Shown here: in pieces, positions 21,695 through 34,833 of the stretch | How positions within the stretch are numbered: the first letter of the stretch is position 1 | How the letters are laid out: the number at the start of each line of letters is the position of its first letter | Origin: Gnetum montanum | Taxonomy: Eukaryota > Streptophyta > Gnetopsida > Gnetales > Gnetaceae | Assembly (NCBI GenBank): GCA_015680685.1 | Contig: MNCI01004106.1 | Location: forward strand, 146,056-210,055 | Reading direction: 5' to 3' | Length of the DNA stretch: 64,000 bases | Position numbers and translations under genes: made by a program | The notes under the pieces: generated by a model | Seen by the model: the letters and a program-made list of their open reading frames with translations, nothing else | What the model was told of the DNA's origin: nothing | Database searches by the model: none

Positions 21695-21999
21695 GCACCT
21701 CCAAATGCAAACTTTGTGTTTAAGTTGTGGTGGCTTAGCCTCTTTCTCCTTCCCTTGGGACTTAGGTTCTTCCTATGGTTTACTAGTTGAAGTAACTTGG
21801 GTAGTAGAGGTCATGGAAATGGATGGGATGGGAGTGGGATTTGATGGATCCACTTCCTTCCATGCCTTGGCTTACTTATTATTTTTTTCTTTAGGCTTTT
21901 TCATAAGCTTCTTTTGTTGTTTCATCAAGGACTTCTTGTTATCATTGGTTGGTTGAGAGGAAGAAGATGTTGCATTAGCTACCACAAGGGGTCATTGTT

Positions 22000-24310
22000 T
22001 AGTTGTAATGGTAGACTTGGTTAAAATGGTAGGGGGCACTCTAATTACAAAAGGATCTTTTAAAAAAGTTGGTGATGATATCCTTACAATAAAGGGGATC
22101 CTTGAACTAGTGAAAGTTGAAGGGCTCCTTTCATTGCAAGGAGGTACCCAAATCACAAATGGTTCCCTCATAGGCCTTGGATCATTGTTGACATTAAACA
22201 CTGCTATGGTATATGTGTTATTGTTATCTTTCAATGTATTCTTATAGACGTGCATCAATTGATTCTGAGGCCTAATTGGGTTAGAGGCATCAAGCACTAG
22301 TTCATCCTTTTCTATTATCTTCTACATGTCATCTTTTAGTGTAAGGCAAAAGTCAGTATCATGACCTGGAAGTTGATGATAATGATAGAAATAATCAAGC
22401 TTAAAGTATCTAGGCATTGGAGGGTTATACTTGGTTGCATGAGTGGGTTCTTTGGCTATTTCACATAGTCTTTCATGCCTCTTACAAGCATTTTAAATCA
22501 TCTATTTATACTATATTATTCCACTCTTTAATAGTTGATCTAGAAGTTCTAATGTATTTAAGGATAACCTAGTATATTTTGACCAATCTTTTCATTCAAA
22601 ATTAGGAATATAAGTAGTCAATGTAGAGGCCCCAGATGTTGATGATTGGTTATTGTTAGTAGGGGCCCTAGGTTTGTTTATTCTTGTCCCTTGGACGATT
22701 GTCTTACTATCCTTTTCCATTAATACATTATTTTTTCTACCCCTCTCCTTATCTTTTCATGCATGTTGATTTTTATAAGCCATATAGGTAAGGTGATAGC
22801 TAGCTTCCATGATGTCCTCTATGTTCTTAGTCTAAGAAAAAGCCTAACTAAGTGACCATGGATCCAATTAATATAGTTTTTACTTGATGAAGTCATTAAT
22901 CGTCCCATTGAATGTAGTTAGAAGGTGAGCTTCAACTATTGGTTCCAGAATCTCATTGATTAAAGTATTCCATCATTGTATAAACTTTGGCACTAGCTTA
23001 AGGGATCCTTGCTTGACCTTCATTAGTTGGTCAAGGGTTGTGGCAAGTTTCAAGTTGTACTTGAAATGATTAACAAACTATGACATCAAATCTTCTAAAG
23101 AGGATATGGATCCTCTTGGTAAGTCACAGTACTAGTCTAGGGCTTTTCCTATAAGAGACATAGGAAAAATACACATTATTGTGTGTGGTCATGCTTGCAA
23201 TAATAACCACTCAAGGTGAAAGGTTATAAGGTGTAAGTTGGGATCACCTTCACCATTGTACTTGGTAAACTGAGATATGGGGACACCTAGGAGAAGAGAT
23301 AGTTGTGGGACCTTAGGGCTAATAGGATCATCTTAATAGAAATCCATTATCTTGATGGTATGGAATGTGGAAGCCTTGAGCCTCCACAACTCTTTTGTTA
23401 AGCCTTGGATCATCTAGAAGGTTTGATCAAGTCCTTATGATGCCCTCATGGGTTGTGGGATTTGCATGAAAGGTTGGGGTATAAGCTAGGAGGCATGTGG
23501 CCTCGCAATGGGTTGTGGCACTAAGGGGAAAGGTTGGGTTATCATTGTTGTAGGTGGACTGAATAGGGAAAAATATGTTTATGTTAATATTTGGGGCACA
23601 AAGAGGATAAAAGGAATATATGACCCTTGGAATACTTAAGCTCCTATTATGGGCCCCATCTAGGTGAAAAATGGATTATTGGTGGTCACAACCATTGGTG
23701 ATGGTTGCACAAACCATGGTTGTATGGAAAAAGGCATGGAAAAGTGGAAGGTCATTGCTAACAACATCGATTGTATTTGGTGCACTGTTATAATAGGCAT
23801 TGATCCAAACATGATTGGATAGGAGGGAGGTGAGGATTGAGGGATCTATCCTATGGAAAAGGTGAGGGGGGTTAAGGTAGGTATTGTGGCTGTTGGAGTT
23901 AATTATTGAAAATGTTCCCACATGAGATTCTCATGTTTAGACTCATTCTCGAACTCATCCTTTTCTTCTTTCTACTCATCTAAGCTATCCTTCTCATCCT
24001 CTTCATCCATCTCAATTAATTGATAGAGGATGCATAGGTAGGTTTCAATCAAAGTTATTTTATCATATGGGGGAGGTATTTATTCCTTTCCATCATGGTG
24101 GATAAGCTCATAGTCCCTTTTGACTTCTACTTTCATTCTTGTAATTAGCATGCTAACCTAGATTTTTATGCAAACGAAGTTGTAGTGATCTTCGTTTATC
24201 ATCGAAAACTCTAGGCTTCATCCTCTGAGATTGAGTTACTACCTACACTCAATTACAGCGATGTCATTGGGGTCATAAACTCTTATTTCCTATTGGCTAG
24301 ATCTGGTGTT
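22000..24310 (-). pseudogene. Unit H: gag
   Basis: Minus-strand gag that can be read against the younger gag of G. The N-terminal part near 24130-24200 has EDHYNFVCIKI and MKVEVKRDYELI, matching the first 90 residues of G gag. The capsid part near 23340-23050 has IKIMDFY-stop-DDPIS, FTKYNGEGDPN, FPMSLIGKALD and FVNHFKYNL. A knuckle-like YHYHQLPGHDTDFC follows near 22330-22380, with His/Tyr in place of the first Cys residues. Many stops occur, mostly TAG/TGA at former Gln and Trp codons. The large gap between 23676 and 23921 corresponds to the variable linker. Confidence 0.78.
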
Positions 24311-24922
24311 AGTGAAGTTAAAAGACAAAATAGTCGATTGGTTGTACAACATTATCAAAGTGATTATTTTTAACTTTTTACTATTTTTAGTAAAAACTTC
24401 AACTAGTAGGATTATCCACAAGCGTAGTTGACTATAAGAAAGGTAGTAGAAAACTGTTGGTACAAACTACTATGCAGTAGATGGTTGTATACTATGTAGT
24501 AGATAGTGTTCGAGATGGTAGCACTAACTACATTGGCCCTTCCAGCAGGGTCTACACTAGAGCTTGGTGTAGTAGACCATTAGGATTCCCAACCAACTAC
24601 ACTAAGTGGTGTGAATGTCTATGCTAGCTCTTTCAACCAAATTTCATAATAGATAGACTTATGTTTTTTGAATAGAAATGGATTTTTAAATTTGGGTTTT
24701 CAAGGTAAACTATGCTAATTCCAAGGAATCCAACAACTACTATGAAAGTACAGCAAAAGCCCAACTCACTTACCACAACTATGTTGGGTATTTAGGTAAG
24801 GATTTGGGTAGCAACGTTGGCTTTGATGGATTATGTTTGCAGGTTTTAAAATTTGAAAATGTAAAAGACTTGGTATTTAGAAAAGACTAGAAAAGGGTTT
24901 TTGGACTAGGAAATCAGACAAA
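24311..24922 (-). other. Unit H leader between primer site and gag
   Basis: AT-rich sequence with no recognised coding content. In element G the corresponding place holds the 48-bp tandem array, which is absent here. Confidence 0.5.
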
Positions 24923-24941
24923 GGCCCTCCTTCTAGCACCA
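24923..24941 (-). other. Primer-binding site of unit H
   Basis: The minus strand reads TGGTGCTAGAAGGAGGGCC, one transition from the site of element G. It lies next to the LTR at 24948 and proves that this LTR is a 5' LTR for H. Confidence 0.75.
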
Positions 24942-24947
24942 AAAAAC

Positions 24948-26851
24948 TATTAGGCCTAGAAAGTTCAGTTACTAGAAGGGAAACTAAAAAATCCCATGCA
25001 CTAGACAGTTTTAGCCTTGAATCCCAAGGGCCTTCAAAAAATGGAATTCATGGCACCCTAGCTGGTTTGGATGATCACCTAGGGACTTACAAAAATGTAA
25101 ATGATGGTGAAAATAGAAAGGAAATTGTAGATCCGAAATGAAAATAGATAGAGAAATTAAAACTTGAACTTAAATTTGCATAACAATAAACTATAACTTT
25201 ATTAAAATAGAAAATGCACTAAGTACAAGGTTCAAGAGGTATAGATTTTTGTGCTAGGTGCACAAGAAGGTCTCTTGGACAATGTTTGATGTCTATTGCA
25301 GCGAGTAAGCTATGTTCCACATCAAACTCCATGATTTATATTCTTTCCAACCCCAGTTTCTAGCAACTTCCTCCTAGTTTTCACTGGAATCTGCAACTTT
25401 GATCATGGATGGTATTCCACCTTTGATGTAATGGTATCACATTAAGAGTCTCTAATGATATCACAATGCTATTCCATCCTTGATGCCACTCAAAATTTTT
25501 TAAAGTGTTGGAATTGCTCTCAAAGGTGTTTCAAGGTCACAAAGGCTATTGGTTACAAAAATGCAGAAAATGCTTTTCAAGTTGTGGAATAGAATTGGTT
25601 CAAATTTGTGGAAATCCTAATAATATGTTCATGTTTTTCTTTTATAGGATGTGGAATTACTTATTTTAGGCTCTATACATCATTATCATGATTACTGATA
25701 GATTCATGTCTATTTGTAGGTTGTAACAACTACAATTCTTAGCATAGGTGGTCATTTATAGTAAGCTTGGGTACACCATAGCCACCAAAGCCCATCTGAA
25801 TACTATAAATACTAAATAGACTTTTGTGACTACTTTGGCACCATTCCAACTATGTTGACCATGGTGGACTACATTGAGGTTATTGAACAATGTTGGTGAA
25901 TATGATGTCTATGCTGGCCCTACTGTAACTGCTAAAAACTTGGGATGACTATGTTGGCAATTGTTGGGAAAATGGAAACGCCCATCAATTTCAAAGCTTG
26001 ATATGTGCATCTAAGTTGGGTTTTGGTAATGACTACATTGGATTTTGGTTGGAAATGAAAAATTAATAACATCTACGTTGGGGGTAGATCGTTCTAATGT
26101 AGTTGAGGCTATACCTCTACAAAAACCCATGAAAATGCCAAATTTGGCAATTCCCAAGGCATTTTTAGCTATTCAAGCCAAAATATAGACATGAGGTAAA
26201 TTTTTTTACTTGGGAAGTGAGACAATAGCATCTTCTGAGGTATTTTTTAGTCCCAAAAATTTAAAGTATGCAAGATTGCAGCTCATGGACTACAAATCTT
26301 ACATTTACAATAAAATCTTACCTCAACTTGGAAAATGAAAGTTACAACTTTCAACATGAATTTTCTTGGATGTGTTTCAATCAAGTTCAAAAATAGCAAG
26401 TTTTGCCTTTCAATTTTGACATTGACCATAAATCTTGCATTTGATGTCAATTCTAACTTTTGATATTCAATGTCAATTGGCTCTTTGATGTTTGACATCA
26501 ACTACACTTACAAAAATTTTAAATTGCATCAATTCCAACACTTTAAAAAACTTGAGTGGCATCAATCACACTTAGAAAAAATTTTGAACTATGCTAGCTC
26601 TAACACTTTGAAAAATTTTGATGTCAGAGCTCTAATACTTGAAAAATTTTAACTTCAGAGTTATTTGGGAATCATAAAGAATTGAGTCCATATATTGGAT
26701 TATGAACTGATATGGTTTCTAATCATACTCAAGAGCTAAGAACATGCCTTGGGATGATTTATTTCTAGGATTTGGTGTTTAAATCCTTGTGGAATGATAT
26801 TTAAACCATACTTAATTTTGATTTGAAACAAACCAAATAGTGGGTACAACA
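24948..26851 (-). repeat. LTR shared by units I and H
   Basis: About 1904 bp, homologous to 51515-53307. Its plus-strand right end GTACAACA is followed by a purine-rich tract of unit I; its left end adjoins the primer site of unit H. It is therefore the 3' LTR of I and the 5' LTR of H at once. A TATA-like CCTATAAAAG lies on the minus strand near 25637-25647. Beyond it, at about 26380-26660, is a decayed array of words like AACACTTAGAAAAATTTTGA. Confidence 0.78.
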
Positions 26852-26864
26852 TTACCTTCTCTTA
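26852..26864 (-). other. Polypurine tract of element I
   Basis: The minus strand reads AAGAGAAGGTAA directly before the LTR start TGTTGTAC. Confidence 0.55.
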
Positions 26865-27723
26865 ATGGATGCTACTAAGGTGTCAAAGGAGGATTCATCA
26901 AGAAGAGATTAGAGCCTAAATTAATATGCTTACAAAAGAAAAAGCAAGAAAAAATAAGTGGAAGAGGGGAGAATATTTAAGATATCACCAATACACCAAT
27001 CAAGAGGACAATTCTACATAATAGAAAGGGGTGTGGCTAAATCCTACACTCAATATGGCTAAAAGAATTTCATTTATAATATTCACACCATATTTCATCC
27101 ATGTCTTTAACACATCCTTACTAGAATAGAACAAATCACTCAATTCTTACTAAATGTGCTAATGAGAGGAAAGGGAATGAGACATAAAAGAAAGTTAAAG
27201 GAAGAAGAGAGAAGTGAGAGAGGAGAGGTGAAAAATAGACCTACAGAATTGAAAAAACAATAAAGCTAAGGAAAGAAATGAGGGACATCACTTATAGACT
27301 AGGATGAGATGTTATGTTGTAGAAGTGAATCATGGCTAAATCCCATACTCTAATGATTGTTTATGCTTCATGGATTTGATTCTCTCCCTATCCCACTTAA
27401 AATCAAAATGCCCTCACATGGAGTTAAAAATGGCAAAAGACTAATTGCTCATTGCATGAGGTAGATTGCTAATTAATATCTTCACCATAGTATTTTGTAA
27501 AAGAAAGTTAGTAGAATGAGATAGAAAGAAATTTGGGGAGGTAATAAAACTTGATGATGGAGATAAAACAAAAATAACAAAAAAAAAGAGAAAGGGAGAA
27601 AAAATGAGATAGAAAGGAAAGTAAGAATAGTGAAATCTAGTATAGATGAGATGGGAGAAGATTTAGAGTAAACTTGATGACACAATCTTTCTCTTTTTTT
27701 ATTTTTTTCTTTTCCTTTTAATC
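26865..27723 (-). other. 3' non-coding region of element I
   Basis: AT-rich and partly purine-rich sequence between the integrase and the 3' LTR. The frame at 27482-27727 is Phe/Leu/Ser-rich because of low complexity and is not treated as a gene. Confidence 0.45.
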
Positions 27724-28760
27724 TCAAATGTAGTATTTTTTGAGGTATGTCCTTTTCACCAAGTCTAAATTTTTATTTTCATCTAAATCAACTAAATAGT
27801 ATGCTCCATTATCAACACTCTTAATGACAACAAAGGGACCTTGCCAGTTTGGTAAGAACTTAGTCAGCTTGAAATTAGGAAAATCCCCAAGGATAAGATC
27901 ACTTTTCTTGTTGTCTCTAATTCTAACATTTTTGTCATGGCAATGGCACATGGCTTCTTGATAATTTTGGATATTGATTATTACTTAATTGAGATTTTTC
28001 TCAAGTGTATCCAACTCAACACAATATATGATGTGATTTTTCTCATCTATCATCCAATTATTTAGGGCTACATGAAGAGAAGGCACATCCAACTCCACTA
28101 GCCATAGAGCTTTTGATCCATAGGCAGGCATGAAAAAGGGTTTTCTTGGTTGCTATTCAGAAGGTAGTATAGTAGATCCAAAGAGCATGGGATAACTGAG
28201 TATGCCAGTTGCATTGGAATTTGTCAATCATGATTCCTAGCAAATAGAAGAGAGATTTATTGGTTGATTCAAATCATCCATTGGATTGTGAGTAATATAG
28301 AGATGAGAATGATTGGATAATTTGGTATTGATCATAGAATTTGGCTAATTCTTTGCTCTTGAATTAAGGTTCATTATCAATCATGATGTGAAAGGGATAT
28401 TAAAGCAAGTGATTATATGATCCAAAATAAAATGACAAACATACTTAGAAGTTACAATTCTTAAAGAAACAACTTAATACCATTTAGTAAAATATTTGGT
28501 ATTTAAAATAAACTTATAATTGGAAGGATATGGAGGATTAATAGAACTTATGAGATCCATCCCACATTTCTGAAAAGGCCATATAATTTTAGAGGTCCTA
28601 AGCTTTTGAGGTAAAACATAAATAAGCGAAGCATGATGTTGACATGTATTATAAATCTTAACTATCGTATGTGCATCCCTAGACATCATAGGCCACTAGT
28701 AACCTAATGAAATGATCTGAGCTACTAAAGGTAGTGAGCCTAAATGATCTCTGCATATGC
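27724..28760 (-). pseudogene. Integrase of element I
   Basis: Gypsy integrase inserts the DNA copy into the chromosome. The minus strand shows the zinc-binding region (IYNTCQHHASLIYVLP) and the core start WPFQKCGMDLI...FILNTKYFTKW at 28689-28474. Further on are DNEP and the NG-x-FES-x-NK region near 28400-28250. The C-terminal domain at 27951-27724 has FLPNWQGPFVVIKSVDNGA and ends YLKKYYI, as in Tat-type elements. Internal stops at several places break it. Confidence 0.85.
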
Positions 28761-28960
28761 TGGAATGAACTTATTCAAACACATTTTACACTTCATCATG
28801 ACTTAGACAATGTAGACAAATTCTTGATGTAGAGATGTGACATCAAATACTAGGATTAACAACACAAAAATGTTTAAAACCTTTACAAAGAGCATTGTTT
28901 TGTAAATAAGATAGATGTTTATGATTTTCTTTGGTTTGCAAGTATTTTACAAAATCATGG

Positions 28961-30060
28961 TATTTTTCATCTTCTTCTAAGTTAAATAAGCCAACACATT
29001 GGATATCCATGAGTGTGATAGCTGTATCTTATGTTGACGGAGATAAATGATCCTTGAGGTAAGTAGAATTAGAAAGAAATGCAAAAGTAGCTAGTACATC
29101 AACAAGTATGTTTCCTAAGTAGTGGATACTTGTGAGTAAGCATTCTTTAAATTAAGAAATCAACTTTTTCTGCTAAGTCTAAATAAGGTTGAAGGTGTTC
29201 AATTTTGTAATCATATTCATTATTTACCTAGTGTATGACCAATTGGAAATCACCACCCATAGAAAATATGTTGATTCTAAGTTGAAGGACCAAAAGTAGA
29301 CCTTGATTGAGACCTTCATATTCTACCACATTGTTAGTACATTGAAAATTAAATTTATACATTTCATAAATTGAATCCATACCTTAGTAGTTTAGAACAC
29401 AAGCTACACTTGAACCTTGGATTGTGTGCACACCATCAAAATACAAGTGTGGATTAAAATCCTCATGTTTTAACATTGTAGTTGGAGGAGGGATTTTCTC
29501 TTCCTTGATTTCTTTAAGGGAGATTGAATGGTTATAATAGATGGTTCAAAGAGTGGGGCCAAAGTAAGTAGATTCACAATGAATGTTTCCTTAATAGAGT
29601 GTTGGATAAGGTAAGATAAGTCAAATTTTATTAAAAGGGTCTTCCATTTTGTCATGTGGTTATTATCATATGGATTAATGGTAATAGATCATAAGATATT
29701 GTCTTGGAAAATGACCTAAAACTTTTCCACTAGAAGGTAATGTATCCATTTCTTAAGTACAAAGAAAAGACCTAAGAAACTTTTTTCTATCTATGTAACA
29801 TGTTTTGAAATAAAAAAAAGGGATGAGAGATGTAATAGATGGGAAGATAAATGTCATCTTCACATCATTGGTAAAGAATAACTTTGATAGAGTGATTAGA
29901 CTTAGAAAGATAGAAAAAGAGATGAAATTGAGGAGGATGTAGGATAGGAAGGTTGGTATGGACATGCCTGATTACATTGAATGCCTCTTGACATTTCAAG
30001 TCCTAGTTGAAATTTGTGGATTTCTTATGAAGGAAAGCAAGGAGAAGAAATTAGTTAGTT
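28961..30060 (-). pseudogene. RNase H region of element I
   Basis: Downstream of RT the minus strand reads FNVIRHVHTNLPILHPPQF and YYISHPF, which match the start of the RNase H of gypsy elements. MTKWKTLLIKFDLSYLIQHSIK follows near 29655. Near 29350-29250 the words FQCTNNVVEYEGLNQGLLL resemble an N-N-x-AEYEAL-x-xGL motif of a second RNase H domain, typical of Tat elements. The frame is broken repeatedly, so domain ends are approximate. Confidence 0.72.
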
Positions 30061-30099
30061 AGATTGCATATGAGACAATGGATGGATTGAATTCTACCT

Positions 30100-31060
30100 T
30101 GCAAAATACACATGTCCTTAAGATACTTAGGTGGTAAGGATTTCATGTTTTCTTTGACTTTGTTAGGATCTACCACTATACCATTCATTGACTTAGAAAT
30201 TCAAACATCTTACTTGTTTCCACACTAAAAATACACTTCTTGGGATTTAAGCAAAGGTTATACTTGTTGAAATAAGCCAACACTAGGCCTAAGTTAGTGG
30301 GATAATTAATTGTAATAATAGACTTAATTGTTAGTTCATTGATATAATCATTGATAGTTTTAAACATCATGTCACTCAAGATAAAGGTCATGATCTATTA
30401 GTATGTTGCTCCAACATTCTTAATCCTGAAAGTTATTTTCAGGTAACAAGAGGTTCCCCATGGATTCATGAAATTTGTGAAGCCTTAATGATTGGAATTG
30501 ATTTGAGTTTGATTGTAGCCTAAAAAACCATCCATGAAACTAAGTAAAGCATGACTTGATATTGTGTCTATGAGTTTATTGATGTTGGATAGAAAAAAAT
30601 TATCTTTTAATATTACTTTATTGAGGTCATGAAGATCAATTCATATCCTAATATCTCCATTTTTCATAGAAATAATCACCATGTTGGATACCCAATCATA
30701 TTAACCTACAAGACATATATATCTAGTATTGTAGAGTTCGGTGATCTTATCTTTTATGGTTAAGGCTAGATTAAGCTTGACTTTTTGGGTCTTTTGTTAA
30801 CATGTTTTGATCCTTTATCAAGTATGATGTTAGGTTGGATGAGAATGAGATCAAAACTAGACATATCATCCTATCCCCATGCAAAGATAATATAATTTTT
30901 TTCTAAGAATTTCTAGAATAGATTTTTTATTATCATTGGGTAGGTTTGCCTCCAATTGTAAGGTCATTTTCTCATTTTCATGATTTGTTATAGTAAGCTC
31001 TTGTAATAGATCATTAGTCAAAATGGGTTCATGATCCAAGAAGGAAAGGTTAGTTTGAAG
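30100..31060 (-). pseudogene. Reverse transcriptase of element I
   Basis: Gypsy RT copies the element RNA into DNA. In order on the minus strand: ILEILRKKIYYLCMG-stop-DDMSSFD near 30940-30870, SNMVIISMKNGDIRI and IDLHDLNKVILKD near 30700-30600, and NDYINELTIKS followed by YNLCLNPKKCIFSVETSKM at 30391-30185. The YxDD catalytic box reads YINEL here, so both Asp residues are gone. With several stops it cannot be active. It is the only RT found in the window. Confidence 0.85.
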
Positions 31061-32460
31061 GATTGAATATTCCTTGGTGATATCTAGGGTTGAGATGATA
31101 GAATCTAATGGATCAAGAGGTTAAGAGATTCAATCATGGGACCCATCCAAGGCAAGTGGTTTGACAAATGATAAAGTAAGTTAAACCTCATGGCTTGTAA
31201 AGAATGAGAGAGAAAGTAATAGATTAATGAAAATGGAATTAAAATAAGAAAAATAGTTAGAAAAGATTTTGAATTTGCTTACATAAAATAAAAAGAGATA
31301 CAAAAAAATTTCAAGATTTTCAATGAAGAGATAGGAAGAAGATACTAAGTTTTGGAGAAGGATGAAAAATTTGTCTAAGTATGGAAAGAAAACTAGAACC
31401 TTTTCTAAGTCTAGGAAAGATAGGAGAGTTAGAGAATTTTTGAAGGTGTATAGGAGAGAGAAATAACAAATGTGTGTAAGGGAAGAAGGAGATTATGGGA
31501 AAATTTTCTAAGTTCAAAAAGGAAGGAGGAGAAAGGTTGGAAAATTTCATGGTAGGGTAATTAAAAAATTTTGTAAAGGTTGAGAAAGTTAGAGAATTTT
31601 CTATGGCATGGAACCAAGGTGGAGGAGTTAGAAAAATTTTCTAAGTTTTCAAGGCAAAATGAAAACCTAAAAGTTTTCTTTCATGAAAGATTGAAAGCTA
31701 AGTGTGACAAATTTTCTAAGTGTGAAGAATAAGATTAAGGGGAGGAAATATTAGGATTTTCAACTATGGTTTAGCCTATATGTTTTTGCTAAATGTGATA
31801 GATCTACACTGAAATGTACTTGCATGAATATTTGCATGGAAATTGAGAACTATGGTATAGTGGAATATTGTTTATGGATTTTGTGTTTTATGTATTTTTG
31901 TATTTATGGTTTCTATGTTTATGAAATTTTAAAGTTTTTTTTTTGTATTTGTTTTTTTAATTTTCTACATTTGTAACTTTCTAAATTTTTTAGGCAAAAA
32001 TGAAGCAGATACTAAATGAAACATGTGATAAAATGTGATACAAGAAGAGTAAATACCAAAGCAACGTGATAATTAAGACTATGCTAGATAAGTAGACATG
32101 ATTGAAAATAAAAAGGTGTGATAAGTGAACTAATGTAAAGAAGCTAAAACTAAATTTGTACTAAGAAACATACACAAACATAAAAGATAAACAAAGATAA
32201 AATAGTGAAAGGAGAGTAAAGATTTAAGATTGTGATGCCTTAGTGATGGACTTTCTAGCATCAAATCTAGTGAAAAACTTCATGCTCATGAAAAATTCAA
32301 TAATGTCTAACTCACCAAAACCTAGATCCATAAATTCATGTGTTAGATGACCAAGAAATGGGCACATTAGACTCATTACCTTCTTTTTTTGAGGATGTTT
32401 AACCAATAAAAGTAGCTTGAGATCCTATGCTTATCTCTTCCAATTATCTAATTATGAAAT
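31061..32460 (-). other. Protease-RT spacer of element I, purine-rich
   Basis: This spacer holds a decayed linker; the frame at 32224-32406 has FGELDIIEFFMSMKFFTRFDAR, in the place where Tat elements carry a protease-RT linker. A long A/G-rich stretch (about 31200-31750) contains repeated GAAAATTTTCTAAGT-like words. The Phe/Pro/Ser-rich frame at 31320-31550 comes from this low-complexity sequence and is not called a gene. Confidence 0.5.
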
Positions 32461-32730
32461 ATTTGAGGATTTTGGGATTAGCATGTCAAACTATTTCTCT
32501 ATCCTTACAAGGGAAGTGTATTTCTTGATGTAAGGATGATGAAATAGCATGATGGTATACTAACCATGGTCATCCTACAATAGCATTAATTCCATATGAA
32601 TCTCTAACAACTATGAATATAACCTCATATGCAATCATACTTCCTATAGAAAAAGGTAATTTTGTTATTCCTAAAATTTCTACTTTAGTTTCACTAAATG
32701 AAACCAAAGAGGAGTTATAGTTATAGTATG
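32461..32730 (-). pseudogene. Protease of element I, 3' part
   Basis: The frame at 32570-32773 reads SFSETKVEILGITKLPFSIG, then DSYGINAIVG followed by a stop, PWL, and LHQEIHFP. These match the central and C-terminal parts of a Tat-type protease (L-G-x-I-x-LP and YNAI-LGR-x-WL). Its first 43 bases belong to element E and are not part of the gene. The N-terminal part lies at 48187 and beyond, because E inserted here. Confidence 0.75.
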
Positions 32731-33510
32731 TGATAAGCAGTAGAGCAATCCAACACCCAACCATACAAGTCACAAGTGTTCACATGTAACCAAATTGTAA
32801 TCCTTAGATGGACAATGTTAATATGCTAGTAATTGAGTTAACCTTGCAATTGTTATCTTCCCAATTTAAGCTAGTGAAGTCTAAATGTATGGTTTAACTT
32901 GCAATGAGGCATATGCTAAGTGAAGTTATATGGCTAGTAATGATCCTAAGTGTTAACATAGTGAAAGTGGAATTAAGTACTAAGTCTAATCAATAACAAG
33001 TAAGTAAATCTATTCTAGCCTATAGTAATGAGTATCTATTCTTGATTCATCATACATGCCTTGGGCTCATGTAATTGTTGCTGGATTACCAAGTAAGCTT
33101 AGTACTAAGTGAATCAAGTAAAACCACTATTGGGACTACCAAATGATTATACTTAAGCACTTGAAATAAGTCATAATAATTTTTCTTTAATAATCTACAA
33201 GTAAAAATCAAGTGCTTGAAATGTAAAATATTAAGCTAGTAAAAAATTAGAAATTATGCTAAGTAAAATAGTAAACTAAGGGAATGCTGCAATGATGGGA
33301 AATAGTCTCAATCTTTATTATTGTCATAACTTGTGCCCAAGTACAACTAACTCAAATAAATATATCGTTCAACAATGACACATCACACTATATGCATTCA
33401 CTCTTCTATCACTAAGTCTAAGTTTAAGAAATCAAATTACAAGAGTTTTATTACGATGAGAATGAAAAGTTATCGGATTGCATGCTCAAGTGTCATATTT
33501 ATAAGGGTGT
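32731..33510 (-). repeat. 3' LTR of element E, outer part
   Basis: It begins TGATAAG and aligns with 47296 onward. It is cut at 33510 by element D and resumes at 38361. A minus-strand TATA-like TTATAAATAT lies near 33496-33505, just beside the insertion site. Confidence 0.85.
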
Positions 33511-34082
33511 TGTGACATCCCATTCTTGGATTTCATAGAAAATGTTAAATATATGTTATATTAGACATTATGCATAAAAAGACAATATACCAGATGTTAA
33601 ATATATGCAACATTCAACATTATGTGTAAAGGACATAACAAAGAAAGTGCATAAAGAGAAAAAAAATAATGCTTTATTGATATAGAATAGTGTATCTAGA
33701 TCATGCTTTGAGAGTGTTCCTTGGGGTTTTCTTCCTTTAACATCTATTTCTTAGAGGCAATCTAGCACAGCCACCATGATTAGGCATATCACTGACTAGA
33801 AGGAATGGCCAGTCCACTTCTTGTCCCACTTCACCCAACTACTGTGACTTGCCTGTACCAACTTTACCACTCCATGCTGGCATGACCTCAGCCTAGGTAT
33901 AAATGCCTTAGGTCAAATCCCCAAAGGTTATCTCAAGAGTCATGTCCATTATTACAACATGCCCTTTTAGGTCTTAATTACAATTGCTCTTGTGGGTCTT
34001 TGTTATGATAACGCTAACACTTGTTATCAAAAGGCACCATCTTTGTTATGCAGTAGCATCATTTGGAAATGGGAATGTAACA
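33511..34082 (-). repeat. 3' LTR of element D
   Basis: 572 bp with imperfect inverted ends, TGTGACATCCC and GGGAATGTAACA. It aligns over its whole length with 37787-38360, including the conserved GATAACGCTAACACTTGTTAT. Confidence 0.87.
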
Positions 34083-34833
34083 ATCTACCCCCCTTAGGTT
34101 TCATTCATCCTCAAATGAGTCCATGTTCACTATCTCTTTTTCTAGCTCCAATGCATCTTTCATTATCCTATGCTTCAATAATTTGATTTCTCTTTAGGAC
34201 TTGAAGTTGTTTCTTGCTTATTTTGCAAACAAGATATATGTGAGAAGAATATATATATATATAAGCATTAAATATTATTTTATTGATACTTACCTCATTT
34301 TCTATTCTATTTATACTTGCCTCATTTTCTAAGATAATGTCAAAAAGTGAATCAAAGTTCTACCAACCACCAATCACTAGTTCTAACTAGGATCACACAA
34401 AGTGCAACTTGTATCTAGTTATCCAAGTGAAGGTAGGGAAAATTCTTTATTCCTAATTTTCCATTACCTTAGATATTTTACTCGTCTAATTAAAATATAA
34501 ATTAACAATGGAGAAAATAATAAGATTATAAATAAAAGTAAGAGTGAGATATTTCCAAATCTTGGTCAACCTTATGAACTTATGGAAGTAATTATAATTC
34601 TACCATAAGTGGTATATGATCAAATGGCTCTATTTGGGATGGCAAGGCTTGGTCTTGAGTTTTCTCAACTTCTTCTTTAGAAAAGAATCAAATATCATAC
34701 CAAATAATCTAGGATCTCAATGAAAAATTTTGTTGATCCATCCTTATTTATCATTGTAGAGTAATTAGTAAACTGTGGTTCTTTATGAACACTATTCATC
34801 AACATCATCTATTCTTAAATTCTAGAATCTAAT
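34083..34833. other. Element D interior, no gene seen
   Basis: It begins with the reverse complement of the purine tract, then AT-rich sequence including a short (TA)n near 34250. No coding pattern is recognised. Confidence 0.45.

Noticed and set aside
31320-31550. Phe/Pro/Ser-rich minus-strand ORF
   Set aside because: It lies in an A/G-rich low-complexity stretch between protease and RT of element I.
33992-34186. Plus-strand ORF at the end of the D LTR
   Set aside because: It crosses the LTR/internal boundary and the purine tract; the matching frame in the other LTR (38120-38377) ends differently.
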